Assembly (NCBI GenBank): GCA_033060915.1
Contig: CM065378.1
Span: 55,046,001-55,110,000, forward strand
Reading direction: 5' to 3'
From: Euryodendron excelsum
Lineage: Eukaryota > Streptophyta > Magnoliopsida > Ericales > Pentaphylacaceae
DNA length: 64,000 nt
The notes under the pieces are model-generated. The model worked only from the letters and a program-made list of their open reading frames with translations. It made no database searches and was not told where the DNA came from. The position numbers and the translations under genes were made by a program. Of this stretch, positions 1-13,025 are shown one piece after another; positions within the stretch are counted from its first letter, which is position 1, and each line of letters opens with the position of its first letter.

Positions 1-724
1 AGATACCCTCTGTTTACCAAGTAATTATAAGCACACCTCCCTTTTCCATTTTCTTGCAGGTGCAGTGTGAAGTTCAAGTACATAACCACTTTTTGGCTCA
101 GAGGGGCATGATGAAGGGAGCGAAGGCGTACATAAGGTAGGCAAATGACTGGAGTAAAGGCATTATTGCTATGTGGAAGATCAGGATGGTCAACAGAATG
201 TAGGGCGTTTGATGTGCTTTCAGGAACTAAAATGGCAGGCATTTCTAGGGAGTTGGCCAGGAGCTTATGGTGGGGCAAACGGGTGGAATGGGTTAGTTTG
301 GGGCCTGGTGGGACTGCAAGTAGTATTCTTGTGATATCTCTTGTTCTTTGATTGACACCTCAAGGACATGTATCCTCACCTAGAGAGGTTATGTGACATG
401 TGTCTCATTCTCAAATGGCCAGTTCATACAACACATCCCCTTAACCTTAAATCAGCTGCCCCTCTCATGTGCAGACCACAGATGTTAATTGTCGAATCTA
501 TACTTATCTCATTTCCCTTATTCAGTCTCCATCATTGACCAACTCATGATACAGGGCTTCCATATCCTCTTCCCTCTTTCTCCTCTACTCCCTCTAGTCT
601 TTTGTCAGACACACCATCTTTGGGTCTCTTTGGCAACACATGTTCAGATCTTTGTATCTCACGTGGTGCTGCACCATCTCAGCACCCACCATCTTCTCAG
701 ATTGCCCGCTTGCCAGTGACTACT
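1..724. other. Non-coding stretch left of the LINE fragment
   Basis: No host exon is recognisable here on either strand. Its position next to the 3' part of APM1 makes it most likely intron (or older LINE body) between the seventeenth exon of APM1 and a final exon outside the window. I looked for the expected C-terminal APM1 exon in the minus-strand frames and did not find it. Short open frames in this stretch show no family similarity. Confidence 0.5.
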
Positions 725-1241
725 CACCCACAACCACCTTAGAAAGAGAGGCAAAGGGATTATGGATTGGTGTTACATGTGCAAGATGTAAGAGGAAAGT
801 GTAAATCACCTTCTTTCATTGCCCACATGGCAGGCGAGTTATGATATTTATCTTCTGTTTTGGGATTTATGGATGATGCCCTCTTCAATGGGTGAGCTTC
901 TAACTTCCTGGGGTTTTGGATACCCAAAAAGGAGGGAGAGAAAATTGAGGAATGTTGCTCCTCTTTGTGTTATGTGGAGCATTCAGAGAGAACGAAATCA
1001 GAGTATTTTTTATGGTTTAGACCTGCCTATTTGTAATTTGAAAGTATCTCTGCTCGCTTCTCTGTTCTTTGGATAGGAGAGAACTGCCCCTCTCTGTTTC
1101 TTTTTTGTTGAGCTTTTGGGAAATTTGTACATGCAATGTACAAGCTATAGGTTTTTTGGGTTTCTAGAGTGTATGCAGTTGTGCCTCCTCTTTTGGCATT
1201 GCTTCTTTTCTCAATAATATTTTACTTGCTAAAAAAACATA
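725..1241 (+). mobile_element. 3' fragment of an L1-like LINE (zf-RVT end of ORF2)
   Basis: The plus-strand frames at about 735-1075 give the end of a plant LINE reverse-transcriptase protein. A zinc-binding reverse-transcriptase pattern (zf-RVT) begins with NLRKRGKG and WCYMCKM, continues with EESVNHLL, and ends with the hallmark WSIQRERNQSIFYG and a C-terminal LLASLFFG. It is followed by an untranslated tail ending in an A-rich tract at about 1231-1241, the usual 3' end of these elements. The frame is broken by at least one stop and one frameshift and the 5' part is missing, so this is a dead, 5'-truncated copy. It lies in the opposite orientation to APM1, in what appears to be an APM1 intron. 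Confidence 0.75.
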
Positions 1242-1425
1242 AATATTTAATATACTCCTCCGGCCTTACATTGACACCTGTTCTTTTGCAACACTCTTAC
1301 CAAGTTGTTTCAAGAGGATTCTAACATATATGTTCCTTGTACAATGTGTGAATACCAAGAAGAATACAATTCTTAACCAACGTTAGCGTAAATATTTTGT
1401 CAGATTACTGGAGGATCAAGATTAC

Positions 1426-4400
1426 CTTCAGCCACCTCCAAGCTGTTTCACGCCCTACAATACCAACATGAAGCCCATGAACAGCATCTTGATTGCGAAC
1501 CTAAACAAAGAAAGAAACAAAACTTAGCATCATCAAGCTTCAAGAACTATGGGTTACAAATTGCAAATTTTGATCTTAACAATGAGGAAAATCAAAACTC
1601 AGATACCTCAGAGGACAACAAAAAGTTCAGAAATTCAAGCACAATATCTGGGTCTGGACAAGATGCTAAAGAACCTACAAACATACAAGGGAGTCTAATC
1701 ATAAAAAACTTCTTATTTTCACCTTTTTTTTTGGCATTACTTAGACAAATAAATAGTCATTACCTAGAATTCGCACTTTTTCCTGGCTTTGATCAGATTC
1801 CCTGTAGACCCTCAAAAGTGATTCATAACCCGATCGATTTGATGTGCTGACATTTTGCATTACAGCCACATATGCGGCCTGCAAAAGGAAAGCCCATAAG
1901 ACATAGACAACAAAACTCTAAATGGAAAAAGGTAAATTCAATGAGAACTGTCTTCATGTACCCTTCTTATGTCAGGTGGGAGAAGAGGGGTACTTCTGTC
2001 ATTCAAGAATGTATCAAAACGCCTCCTTGCTTCATTTTGTGTAACATCATGTCCAAACTGGGCCAGGGCAGTCAAAAGTTCCCCTCTCAACATGGCATCT
2101 GAGTGGCTTTCGCCTTGTTTAGGATCCCAACCAAGTTTTCTGGAAAGGAATTGAATGTATCAAAAATAATTTATAATTAAGGGCCAAAAGGTGACAACTA
2201 TTTTGCATTGAAAAAGTGAAGCTGCTCCTTGGGTCTAAAGAACAGATTGGATGATTGAGAACTGCAGTTGCAAAGGTGGTCAGAAACATTAGTTAAGTGG
2301 CTAAAAGCATCATAGAAGTAGCTTCAATGACAAATCCCGAGAAGAGAAATGACTACACGAATTTGGTGTAAAACACTTAGCTTGTGAAACAATCTTATAA
2401 TCTCATTTGCAGATTGTAGATTTAATTGTTCAATATTTGAAAAGGATGCAGAGGGCTTTCCTAGGGGATATTGGAATAACACATAAATTTTCTTTGTTTG
2501 TATGACATCTTTATTTGCAGTTGTGAAGCTATGAAAGAACATCATTCAACTGCTATATGCAATCACATTATGTCATCTAGAATCCAATTCTATTTGGGCA
2601 AAGAATACCCTTCTAATATCAAATGTAATATAACTAACATCTGGATGACAATTAATTCCACGAATCCAGCAGGCAGAGCAGCAGTGCATGGCTTTAAATG
2701 GTTTAGTGTGTTCTAAGGTTGCCATAAATTCTAAGATGAATCTAATCCAGAAGTTCTTAATTCGAGGAACTCACTCTGTAGAGTACTGGAACAGGTTAAA
2801 GAAAAATTGTTTAATGTAATCCAGCAATTCAGGAGCTGCATCGGCTGCAATTCTTGCAATTTTGTCACTTATCTGTGGGGAAAAAATTGGTAATTAGGAC
2901 CAACGGCAAGGTTGAAGGTCTGAAGAAAAATAAATATGCATATAATGATGATCATTACACTAATCAAGTTAGACAGAACAGTGTATTCAAGTTCCTCCCT
3001 ATAAGCACCCATCAAGGTAAGCAAGGAGGTCAAAGGCAGCTGGCAAGCCATGCATAAGGCATACGAATCATCCAAAATTCCTGTGGAAAAGAATAGCATA
3101 ATGTTTACTACTCTTCTTGAATGTCAGAAAGATAAAATACAAGAGCCATAGAATTACCAAATCTATCTGTGGCAGACAAGCATTTGGTCTCTATTGCATA
3201 TCTAAGTCTGAGTGCAAGGTCTTCATCATATTTAACCCTGTAGAAACCTGTCTGGTCTACATTAAGTTTTATCCAAGCTCCAGTCTCCGCAAGCCTGCCT
3301 TTGGTAATTGAGCAACCAAGGAACTCCTTTATGTCAACAGTATCAGATCTTACTTGCAATAGAAAATTCTTGCGAGCATCATACGAGCCACAACATAATG
3401 TTATCGGGACAATCCACTGCCCATCCCCACGGGAACCACTCAACAAGAATTGTGACTGCCAATTAATTAGAAACACAAGAGTTAGAATATCTTCAAGTTT
3501 TCCTGCATCATAAAAATAAAGTTCATACATGATGTAACAGATAGCTCTCAATCCAGTCAACAAAGGTCACATTAAGGGTTCTAATATCCAAACAGAAGTC
3601 AATGGGTGAAGAAGTCAGAAATGAGAAACCTGCTCAAACTCCAAATTTTGATCTTTGACTTTGACAGAGACAACCGGGTAACCTTTTTGCTTGGTCCATG
3701 AATTCATCATATTGTTCACGGGTTCACCAGATTCCTCCTCAAGGACAGCCCATAAGTCTTCTGTCTTTGCATTTGAGCAATCATATTTTTTTATGTATGA
3801 AGCAAGTGCCCTCTAATTGCATGAAGGAATCACATGAAAATAGTATGTCAGTGATCAGACAAAAATAATGAATTCTGATAACGCAAGGAAAAAAGTAGAT
3901 TAAGGGACTCAAGTAATCTACAAGAGCAAGCATCAGTAATTATCTGACACTCTTCTGTTCTTATCAGACCTCCATAAACCAAATTCTGATGATATGTGAA
4001 ACTACCATGATCCCCCTATGTCACGTGGACTTGGGTATGCAAGTCAGGTGCAGGTGTGGTGGTGTATGTCTCAACACCAAATCCTTCAAATTCCCAAAAC
4101 TTTGGATACAAAGGCCCAAAGAGTTAAAGAATAAAAAAATAGGTTTGCATAATAATTGAGAAAGAAAACTAATGACAAAAGTGCTGATGTAACCATGAGA
4201 CTTCCTTTGAAAAGGTTATGGGCAAATACAGCATGCTGATTCTCTTTCTTTATTTTTAACATGTGAGATGTTGAGATAGAAATGGAAAGGGAAGGACAAA
4301 AACGAAAGGGGATCAAAGAAGAAAGAAGAGTTTAGAGAGAGAGAGAGAAAGATAGATCTTCCAATATTTTTTCAACCTTTATTCGACAATAGCAAAGCAA

Positions 4401-7400
4401 AACAGAAGAGTAGCCAACTAAAGGAAGGACCGACCTGAAAACGTTCAGGACCAAGATAGCTTTGCAGCATGCGGATAACACATGCACCTTTCTTATAACT
4501 AATCGCATCAAATATTTCACTAATCTCACTTGCGTGATTTATCTCCACCTGGAAAGAAAAATATGCTCCAAATGAAGGTTTTTTTTTTTTTCATTTTTTG
4601 TTTGGTATGCATCACACTCAATAATATATTAAAAAGAGGAAACAGCACTGAATCCAGAGTATCCAACATGCCTCAATGGGATGTGATTCTGCAAGCCCAT
4701 CCAACCGAAGACCCTCAGTACTTTCATTAAGAAATTGTGTCCAGATATTCCATTCTGGAAACAAGCTATCAGTTGCTAAATAGCTCACCTGGACACAAAT
4801 AACTGTTCATATGACTAACTATGTACTGTATAATAAGCACAATAAAAATCCATACGATTCACGGTGAAATACCCATGTCGCAAATCCTTCGTTCAGCCAA
4901 AGATGTGTCCACCATTCCATTGTCACAAGATTGCCAAACCACTGGTGCGCAAGTTCATGGGCCACAACAGTTGCAACCTAAGCCAATGACATTATAAACA
5001 ATTTGTCAGGTTGATTAAACAAGGCAAAATGAATCCAAGTCAAATTAGGAAACAATTTTCAGGAATCCGATATTCTTTCAGCATATGTACGCCACCCTCT
5101 GTTTATTAGCAGCCGCAGAGTGTTTATCATCATACAGCAATGCCGTCTCACGATATGTAACAAGGCCATAGTTCTCCATGGCTCCAAAGGCAAAATCAGG
5201 GATTGCCACCATATCCAATTTGGGTAGTGAATATGGCACGGCAAAGTACCTTCAGGAATTCAAATGATTAATCAGAAAATGGATATCTGAAGGTGTTACG
5301 AAAGTACCTAAAGAGAAAACACTTTATAACATGTTATTGCTGCAGCACTTTGTTTTTTTGGCTTTTTCGATAAGTTAAAAGAAACAGATAATGAAAAATA
5401 TTATAGCAAAACCAATAAGTATGTGATTTCAATCTCTTAGATGATGTATATACCTAATGAATAAATACTGTGCAATAAAAAGTTAAGGAAACATACTTTT
5501 TGTAAAGGTCGAGGGTCTTGACAGCAACATCTAAAGCAAATTTACCTTGATTTGCCTTACCAACCTGGCAATAAACCCGAACATTAATCCCTGTACACAA
5601 TAAAAATAACACTAAGGGTTACATTAACACACAACATGCTCACTAAGAAGAAAAAAAACGGAAGACAGTGTATGATACCGTCAGATGTATGGTCTTCTAC
5701 ATAATTGAACAAACCAATGACAACTGCCACCAAATACGTAGACATGACAGGCGATTCTTGATAGTGAACCGTCTTGGTACTGCCATCCACTTTTTCTTCA
5801 ACAACTGGCATATTGGAAAGAGCTACGAGCTCAGATGGCACTTCCAATGTTATCTTGAATGTAGCCTACGCAACAAAGTTAAATATTACGGACTACTAAA
5901 GAAATATTCACTTCATTTATAGACAAATACAAACACCTCACACTCCGACCAGTCAAAGCAAACACATTTCAATAGTTCAACTTGTTATTTTGCTAGAAGT
6001 GTTTTTTTACCTAGAACCCGGATTATTCCGGTACTTGGAACGGGAACGGGAACGTGATACGCCATATGTTCTAAAATATGGTATGCTAGGGGTAGAGTTC
6101 TATAAAGTATACTATTAGAATTAAGGTACTTCTAGAAGAATTTTATTTAATAATTAGTAATTAATAAATCGTAATTTGTGTTTTTTCAAATTAATCATCT
6201 AAAAACACATTCTAGGAGTATTATGGCCCCTTTTTTTATTGCATATTGTTATGCCAAAATTCTATTATTCCTATATTTTTGTTCATTATAATTGATTTTT
6301 CCCTCCATTACGTGACCTTTAAAGACATAATAGAAAAAAAGTTTGGGATCGCTTGAGATCGCTAAATTCACCGTTTTGGAACGCTAGAGTACCATAACTC
6401 GGAACGTCGTTCCAAAAACGTAATTTATTAGGGTGGTAGAGTATTGTGATAACACATTGTTGCAAACATATTTTCTTCCTGAATCGTTCAGACATGAAAA
6501 ATTAGTGAGGATCATGGTAGCAATTCTTTAAGTTCTCTTTCGAAAACATAATATTTTATGTCATCTTATTAATTAGATTAAGGCAGACTAATGCTCAGGA
6601 TGGTTACTGGCAAGTATGGATCATAGGTGTAACTGTGGTCATACTTGGTGGAATAGGCTGCCCAGAGGGATAGTTACAATTGTAAGTGAATAGAGGAGTT
6701 AGCTCCCTCATTGTACAATGATCTTTTATCTATGTAGTAATTACATTTTTTTCGTACAAAAGACAAGGAAAAAAAAAAAAAGACATCTTTTTTTGAGTTT
6801 AGCCGTAAGGAAATGTGTGCATACACACAAGAAGAGAAAAGCAGGGAGGGGTGCTTAAGGAATTGGCACCTTACAAGCAGGTTCATCCCAACATGGAAAG
6901 CACCGCCTAGCATCAGCTGGTTCGAACTGCGTAACTGCCATGTTCTTCTTCTCCCCACTATGCTCATAAGTACTGAACAAGAATAATCATAATTAAAATG
7001 AAATCCTCAAATTGCAAATAAATGTCAATTTATAACAGACATTTGCTCTTCCACCCAATTACCAATGACAAACTTAGGGCCTGTTTGGTTTGTGTTTTGT
7101 TTTATGTTTTTGTGTTTTTTTGTTCAAAAAATTTGAAAACACAAAACAAAAAACATGTTTGGCACATGCTTTTGTTTTCAATTTTTTTCCAAATTATGTT
7201 CAACAAGGCTCCAAAATGAAAACATGTTTTTGGTATTTTCAATTCTTGCCAAAACAAGTGACAACAGGCGGATAAACAATCGTTGGAAAACCATTCTCAG
7301 AATCTCACTTCAAACTCTCCCAGGAAAAAGAAAAACAAAGAACATGGAAATATGTTACTAAAAAGCAGGAAACATGCAACGCAAAATAAAAACCACAATA

Positions 7401-8262
7401 ATATAACAATAATGACGCTATATGAATAAATTCAAGAGACATCAGCAAACCTCTTAAGATTAGAGAGAGATTACTGACTACTAGATGGTAAAAGAACACT
7501 ACTCGATGATGAATTTTCATCAATAAATAAGAGAGATTACCGTTTACAGAACCGAAAGGAAAACACAGCTTCAATGAACAATGAGCAAATACCAGACAAT
7601 AACAGAGATTTCAGAAAAATAAAAACTGGACAACTAAAAGAGTGGGAAACATAACAAATATCAGAAAATACCACAGAATTGAAGTGAAGATAGAAACATG
7701 CAACACTCATCAGAAAATGATGTAATCATGTATGTATGCGCATAATGTAACTAGATACATATAGGATATATGCAGATACTGCGGGATTTACCTTCTGTAG
7801 AAGCCTTTCATTTTGTCATTTAAGGTTCCTTCGAAGGCAATAACCAAAACCCCAACGCCAAGCGGGAGATTCTCGGCAAACTCCACCACCAGGATCTCAT
7901 CCTCTTCGAGCAGTTCAGCCTCGAAAGCCTCCAATACCTAATAAAAAATCAATACGAATTCAATATCCACTGACTCACATGGGCAACAACTAAAGAACTA
8001 ACGAGATATTGTAGAAATGGAGCGATACCTTCGAACCGCTCTGATCAGTGAAGCGGACGGAGTTACGGTCAATGGTGAGATCGGCAGCATTGAGGACAAT
8101 GAACTTGGTATCGGCAACCACGTCGACGTAGATTTCGACGGCGCCGGCGAACTTGGAGGTGATGAGGTCCGGTTTGAGCCTGATTTCGTAACGTTTCGGA
8201 ATCGCGAATTCCGGGAGTCTCGGTTGGCCTTTGAACTGCTTGTACTTCTGGTCCTGCTCCAT
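1426..8262 (-). CDS. APM1: Aminopeptidase M1 (M1 family zinc metalloprotease), 3' end outside window
   Basis: Plant homologue of puromycin-sensitive aminopeptidase. The family removes N-terminal residues from peptides, and in Arabidopsis it acts in auxin-transport protein trafficking and the cell cycle. I place 17 coding exons with in-frame junctions: 8262-8029, 7937-7792, 6972-6870, 5865-5679, 5590-5497, 5249-5096, 4977-4873, 4788-4672, 4548-4435, 3812-3630, 3455-3158, 3080-2959, 2872-2775, 2139-1962, 1878-1764, 1674-1607 and 1500-1426. Together they give 797 codons of the roughly 880 usual. The substrate-binding GAMEN motif is at residues 277-281. The zinc site HELAH is at 313-317, with the third ligand Glu336 in LNEGF, and the catalytic Tyr is near 398 in AISYKKG. 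I prefer the start [10 protein letters not shown] over an in-frame ATG 18 codons upstream because it matches the family N-terminus. No stop or frameshift interrupts the exons, so the gene looks functional. The last roughly 80 codons must lie left of position 1. Confidence 0.93.
4549..4671 (-). other. GC-AG intron 8 of APM1
   Basis: Exon 8 ends ...ATTGAG and the next bases on the minus strand are GCATGT; exon 9 starts after a normal CAG. A GT donor 4 bases downstream would put exon 9 out of frame and run into a stop, so the GC donor is required to keep the conserved protein (SHPIE then VEINHA) continuous. GC-AG introns are a known minority class processed by the major spliceosome. Confidence 0.8.
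6005..6435. repeat. Repeat in APM1 intron 3 related to elements at 17.2 and 23.8 kb
   Basis: The stretch from the ACCTAGAACCC block to the AACGTAATTTATTAGGG block resembles, in the same orientation, the insertions at 17243-17709 and 23801-24262. Shared blocks are 'ctaaaatatggtatg', a central 'ggagtattatg' region and a terminal block around 'accataactcgg'. It has no coding capacity and no clear inverted termini. It is most likely a non-autonomous element present in at least three copies here. Confidence 0.5.
7076..7300. repeat. Possible MITE in APM1 intron 2
   Basis: The segment opens with GGGCCTGTTTGGTTTGTG, a terminus style common in plant MITEs, and contains alternating T-rich and A-rich blocks that can fold back (around 'tttttgttcaaaa' and 'ttttgaaaaca'). 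A matching inverted right end and target duplication are not clear, so it may be truncated. Confidence 0.35.
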
Positions 8263-8339
8263 TTTCACAGACGCACTCTCTTTCTCTGGAGAGAATATTG
8301 GTCTCACTTTAGTCACTCTCCTCTTTCCCTGAAGAAGCG

Positions 8340-8400
8340 ATGAAGTTTAGACATATACATCTATATGTATATATATCTATATATATTGTGATGTATTTTT
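8340..8400 (-). promoter_or_regulatory. Putative APM1 core promoter (TATA-rich)
   Basis: On the minus strand a TATATATA-type run lies about 100-130 bp upstream of the chosen APM1 ATG, followed by a short leader (8263-8340) rich in purines. This is the expected place for the TATA box and transcription start. It abuts a repeated sequence that starts at about 8385, so the regulatory DNA upstream of the TATA region is shared with two other copies in the window. Confidence 0.45.
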
Positions 8401-10245
8401 TTTTTTTTTTGGGTTTTTTTAAAGAGTTCTTTTTGGGTTTTAGTATTTTTTTAAAAGTAAAAGTCAATTTTTTTAAAACATTACGAGAAATTCTATTTAT
8501 CAAAATAAATATGATTTTTAACATTGAGCAAGTTGGTGGCATGGGTTATATGTAAAGTATCAAGTACTGATAGTTCATGAGTGATGTGTTAAGTATCAGG
8601 TAGCGCCTCTTCAACACACACTGTCTAACGCTAATATTTATGTTTAACATTTGGATGTAAAGTTTTTGTACTGTTAGATTTGACTCTGACTATTTTTATT
8701 AGTTTATGATTTGATTTTGGCTTTTTTTTCAACAAGTTTAAAATTTATTTTCTAGCCTTTTCACTAGTTGGGATTTTATTTCTTGCTTTGTGGCTTTTTA
8801 CTAGCTTAGGATTTTATTTTGTCCTTTCACTACTTAGAAATTAAATTAAAAAATTCATAAAAGACTGCAGCCAAATATAAATCTTCAACGTGTGAACGTG
8901 GAAAGTTGTCATTAGATTAAGAATCATTTTTTGGGCCAACTAAATAAGGCTGAAAATATAGAGACTTGATTAGAAGCTAGTAGTACTAATATTTAATCAA
9001 CAATATAAATATTACCATCTGAATTGTCTATTTTTATGCCCATAATTGTTAGTTTTTTTGTTTGATATTGTAAGCAATAGCATAAATTGACTAGCATAAA
9101 GAGTGACTGATGAGATGAGATACCTTTAGTTTTTGTTTTACAAGTATGTATATCTTTTAAATGGCCTTATTCACATATTTTTGTGTGTCATCCAAATAGG
9201 TCCTAAATATTAGAAGCTAATAATGATATTGATTCAACTATATTGCATATTATTTGAATTAGCTATTTTTGTCTCCATAACTACTTTTTTTTTTTGTTTT
9301 GTTTTATTGGTAATCAATAAGAATTACACTATGTTTGCCCAGTTTAAGATTATAAATTGGCTAGCTTAGAGAGTGAAGGGCATAAGAAGATGTTTAATTT
9401 TATTTTACGAGTTCCTTTTTTTTTTTATCTAAAAATTGTAAAAGTAGATATCGATCTCAAATTTAATGTGGTTCCTTGAACTTCAAAACAAACGAAGTTT
9501 TAAAGAAAATGAAAGTATACAAATAGTATGAGGTGTTGGCTTCACCGGTTATAACTAGAGATCTACTGGAAAAAAAAAAAAGAAAGTATACAAAAAAATT
9601 TTTAAATACGTCAAATAAACACTTTTTTTTTTTTTTTTTTTTCAGGAAATGGCACCATGGAAGAGCCACATTAGACCCACTCATGGAATATAACCTCGAG
9701 AAAAAAGAGGGCAGCAAGCAACCCAGCACCATGGCTCCCCACTCAAATACACACTTCAAAACACAAAACTTCACAATTGAACTAGAGATAACATATCCCA
9801 ACTCCAATTAACTTGTGTACAGCTTAGGTTGTATTGTTTCTTAGTGCAACAAGATTTCACTTTTCGTGGTTTTTTAGTTTAGACTTTTGGTTTTTCTATT
9901 CAAAATCAAAACTAAAGGTATTAAAAAGATTTAAAAGACAAATGAAAATTTTGTAGAAAAGCAAATCCAAAAGAGTAATTAATAGAACAAAATCACTTTT
10001 TTTCTTCCTTTTTTTTTTTTTTTCCAATCTTGTAGTTAATTACTCCTTTAGGGGGAAATTTATTTTTCACCGGTCTAAATTAAAGATTTTGAAGGAATCT
10101 CAAAGGACATCTAATTGAAATGACAAGTTATAGAATGTTGCCTAACTATTTTTTTTTTATTTTTTAGGGAAGAATTTAGCCTAACTTGAGAGTTAAAATC
10201 AAGAAGTATAAAAGATAACAGAATAAGAATGGCACGCCTTTACGG
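8385..10245 (-). repeat. Inverted third copy (A') of the duplicated upstream sequence
   Basis: Read on the minus strand, this stretch follows the order of copy B from about 22255 to 24470. Landmarks are the 'cacgttctattcttattctg' type block at 10210-10240, the 'gccatttcaactagatg' type block at 10065-10135, and the 'tctattaattactcttttgg' type block at 9960-9995. Further on come the 'ggctagccaatttata' block near 9355-9375 and the 'aaaacccaaaaagaactcttt' block at 8424-8444. An internal direct duplication is visible (about 8975-9190 against 9225-9450). It begins only about 120 bp upstream of the APM1 start codon, so it supplies most of the gene's upstream sequence. No gene is present. Confidence 0.75.
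8526..8642. mobile_element. 117-bp insertion with 9-bp target duplication upstream of APM1
   Basis: The block is bracketed by the direct repeat tttaacatt at 8517-8525 and 8643-8651. The paralogous copies at 17.75 and 24.3 kb have one copy of this 9-mer and lack the 117 bp. The insert shows no clear inverted termini. Its start, gcaagttggtggcatg, recurs with two mismatches at about 24483-24498, at the right border of copy B. Confidence 0.6.
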
Positions 10246-11306
10246 TCTTCCTCTATTCTTTTCCTTGCAGATAGGTTCTCACAATCTTTTGATTCTCCAA
10301 AAGAATAAGAATACATAAAATAAAGTTACCAAAGATTGCAAAGTGCAACTCTTTCTCATAGCATTTGATTTACTTCAAAAGTCAATTCCATACTCACAGT
10401 TAAACTAGTTAGCAATAAATGAAGCACATTGATGGAAAGTAGGAACCCTGGAAATGGGATGCTCTCAAAGGATTTGGAATTAGATCCTTTGCTTTCCAAT
10501 TCTATCTTAGTACCATGAGAGAGATCTGTCGTTCTATCTTTGAATCAATTCTATTATCTTTATTCTGTGGAAGTATAAAATAAAAATAATGTTTACCCAA
10601 CATTTGTTTTAAGTGAATTACACCAACTTTCCTGAGCTATTTGACAATAACAATAGTTCTCTTTACAATTTCAAAAAAAAAAAAAAAAAAGTTGAATATA
10701 CCCTCCATTTAACACCCACTGCCATATACAAAAATCCTTTAAAATTTGGTCAAGGAGGAAGGTGGTGTTGGTGGTGATAGAGTGGTGTGTATGTTGTATG
10801 TATACATAAACAATGTCGGACCCAGAAATTCTCCCAAGAGGGACCAAAGTTGAAAAAAAAATAGTGGTACCATTGTACCATGCTTGATCCATTTTAATAC
10901 ACCCAACAGCAGGTGCGGCAAAATAGTACATAATAACTCGATAAGACTATAATCAAACCACAGAGTACGGATATAATAGTTAAAACTGGATGACAAACAT
11001 AACCAAAAGAAAAATAAAATCTTTTTGAGGTTTTGAGATTGAGGCCAAAAATGCTTGTAAAACATAATAAAATAAAACAGTCTTGGATTCAATTGATTCA
11101 ATCACTTGACTTACTTAAGAATAATCAATACAGATTTACCAACTGCCAATCGTTTAGTCTACTTAGATCTAATAAATTAGCAGATGAGTATATTCAAAAT
11201 AATCAATCACTAAAATATTACTCAGTTAAAATCATGAAACCTTCACCATCAACTCATAAACACTTGGCAATGTTTTGTCAGAGCATAAATGTAACAATCA
11301 TAATTA

Positions 11307-13025
11307 TGTTGGCCCAAAAGGCAACTCAAGAGGATGGGTGAATTGGATTTTTCAAAAATTAAAAACAATTAAGATTAATTAAAATTAATCTAATCAAAGA
11401 AACAGAGATCAAGATATATATAATGCAATGTAATCAAAAGTGGAATGAAAACAAAGTAATAGAAAGCACACAAAAAATTACCGAGGTTCAACCACAATTC
11501 GTGGTATATGTCCTCACTCCAAGATCCCCTTGAAATCTTCCTCCACTATGCAATCTCCAATTACAAAATGGATGCTGATTTACTAAGTGCTCAGCTCACT
11601 TTTACACAAAAACTTCTTCCCAAGTTCTTTCAGCCACCAAGTGATTTTATCTAAGATCCACTCAAACTTACAAGAGTTTTTTTTTACAAGAGAACTTTCG
11701 AACTCTCACTTACAGGTGTATAAAGATGTACAAATGAAATATAAACTCTCTATCAATAGTTAATAGAAAAATATAAGCAAAAAGAATGTTCAGATTTTTC
11801 AGTTTGATCAGTCAGTGGTACTTGTTTATCTTGTATCTCTTATTTATAAATGCAGTTAGAAGCTTGTATATAAACCCCTGTATTGATTTCGTCCGTTGGA
11901 GGTTGTTGGGGCTCATTTAATGCAAGTCTAGTCCGTTATAATATTAGAAAAACTAACCGTTATCTCCTAGGTGTCGACACTTGGTTTCATGTGTCGACAC
12001 ATCCGGTCTACATTTTTCAGATGTTGTCCACTGTCTCCATGTGTCGACACATCAACTCCATGTGTCGACACTTGATCATTCTGTCTTCAAATTTTTGGCT
12101 TCTGTTTACATTTGTCGATTCTTCATTTTCATGTGTCGACACATTACCCAGAAATCTTGCTTCTATCTTCCCATAATCAAGTTCAGCTTTAGCACTACTA
12201 TAAAATTTTTAAGGAGTCTACTCTTTAGGATATGATGATAGATCAAAGTCTTCAATTCATCAAAGTTGTCATCTATTCAATTTGGATTGAATTTATCATT
12301 TGATCACTATTTTTTCTTAGTTTCCACACTGTTAGAACTTCATTTCATTATTGCTAAACTCTTTTTTTTGTTGCCGATCTTTCTCTTTCATTGTCAAGCT
12401 ATTTCATTCACTGCCGAGCTTTCTCTTTCATTGCCGAGTTCTTTCTTTCATTGGGATCACTTCAATAAGACTTCTATAAGCTTGATGAAGTCTATTCTTG
12501 AACACCTTCATGTTCTCTGAGTACATATCATCTTCATTGAGTCCTTACATCCCAGATAAAGTCTTCACTTGGATACTTTATAGAGATTATGCAATTGCGA
12601 TGAATTCTCTTATCAAATATGTTCAATCTCTTCTCAACCAAATCATCTTCAATTGATCTTTGCACATTAAATGAAGTATTCTTTTGAGCACCTTCAATCT
12701 CTTTGAATTCAAGTCATTTTTATTGAGTCTATGCATACTTGATGAAATCTTCATTTGAACACCTTCAACCTCTTCGAATACAAATCATTTGTTTGAAATT
12801 GGAATAGGTGTCAATGTTCTATTTTGGTACATTGCATGACTCTTGGAGTGTATTGCTTGATTTTGGTTGTTGTGCATTCACTTTGACATATATTAGACTT
12901 AAAATCAAATTTCTAAGTCTAAATTATAATCTTTATTAATCTGCACACTAAATAAATGCATTAGTAAAATAACACAAGATTTAGTTATCATCAAAATTAA
13001 TATGGGGATCAACCTCGAGTCAACA
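11307..13025 (-). mobile_element. Solo LTR (1.72 kb) nested in the 10.9-14.3 kb insertion
   Basis: The element starts TGTTGGCCC and ends TCAACA, with the perfect 5-bp duplication aatta at 11302-11306 and 13026-13030. Read on the minus strand its beginning (TGTTGACTCGAGG, then TTTTGATGATAACTAAATC) and its end (AATTCACCC...) are typical of plant LTRs of this type. A truncated relative lies in the opposite orientation at 18265-18990. The mid-part (about 11970-12145) holds four exact copies of the palindrome TGTCGACA plus a degenerate one. There is no internal retrotransposon domain, so this is a solo LTR left by LTR-LTR recombination. Confidence 0.85.
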
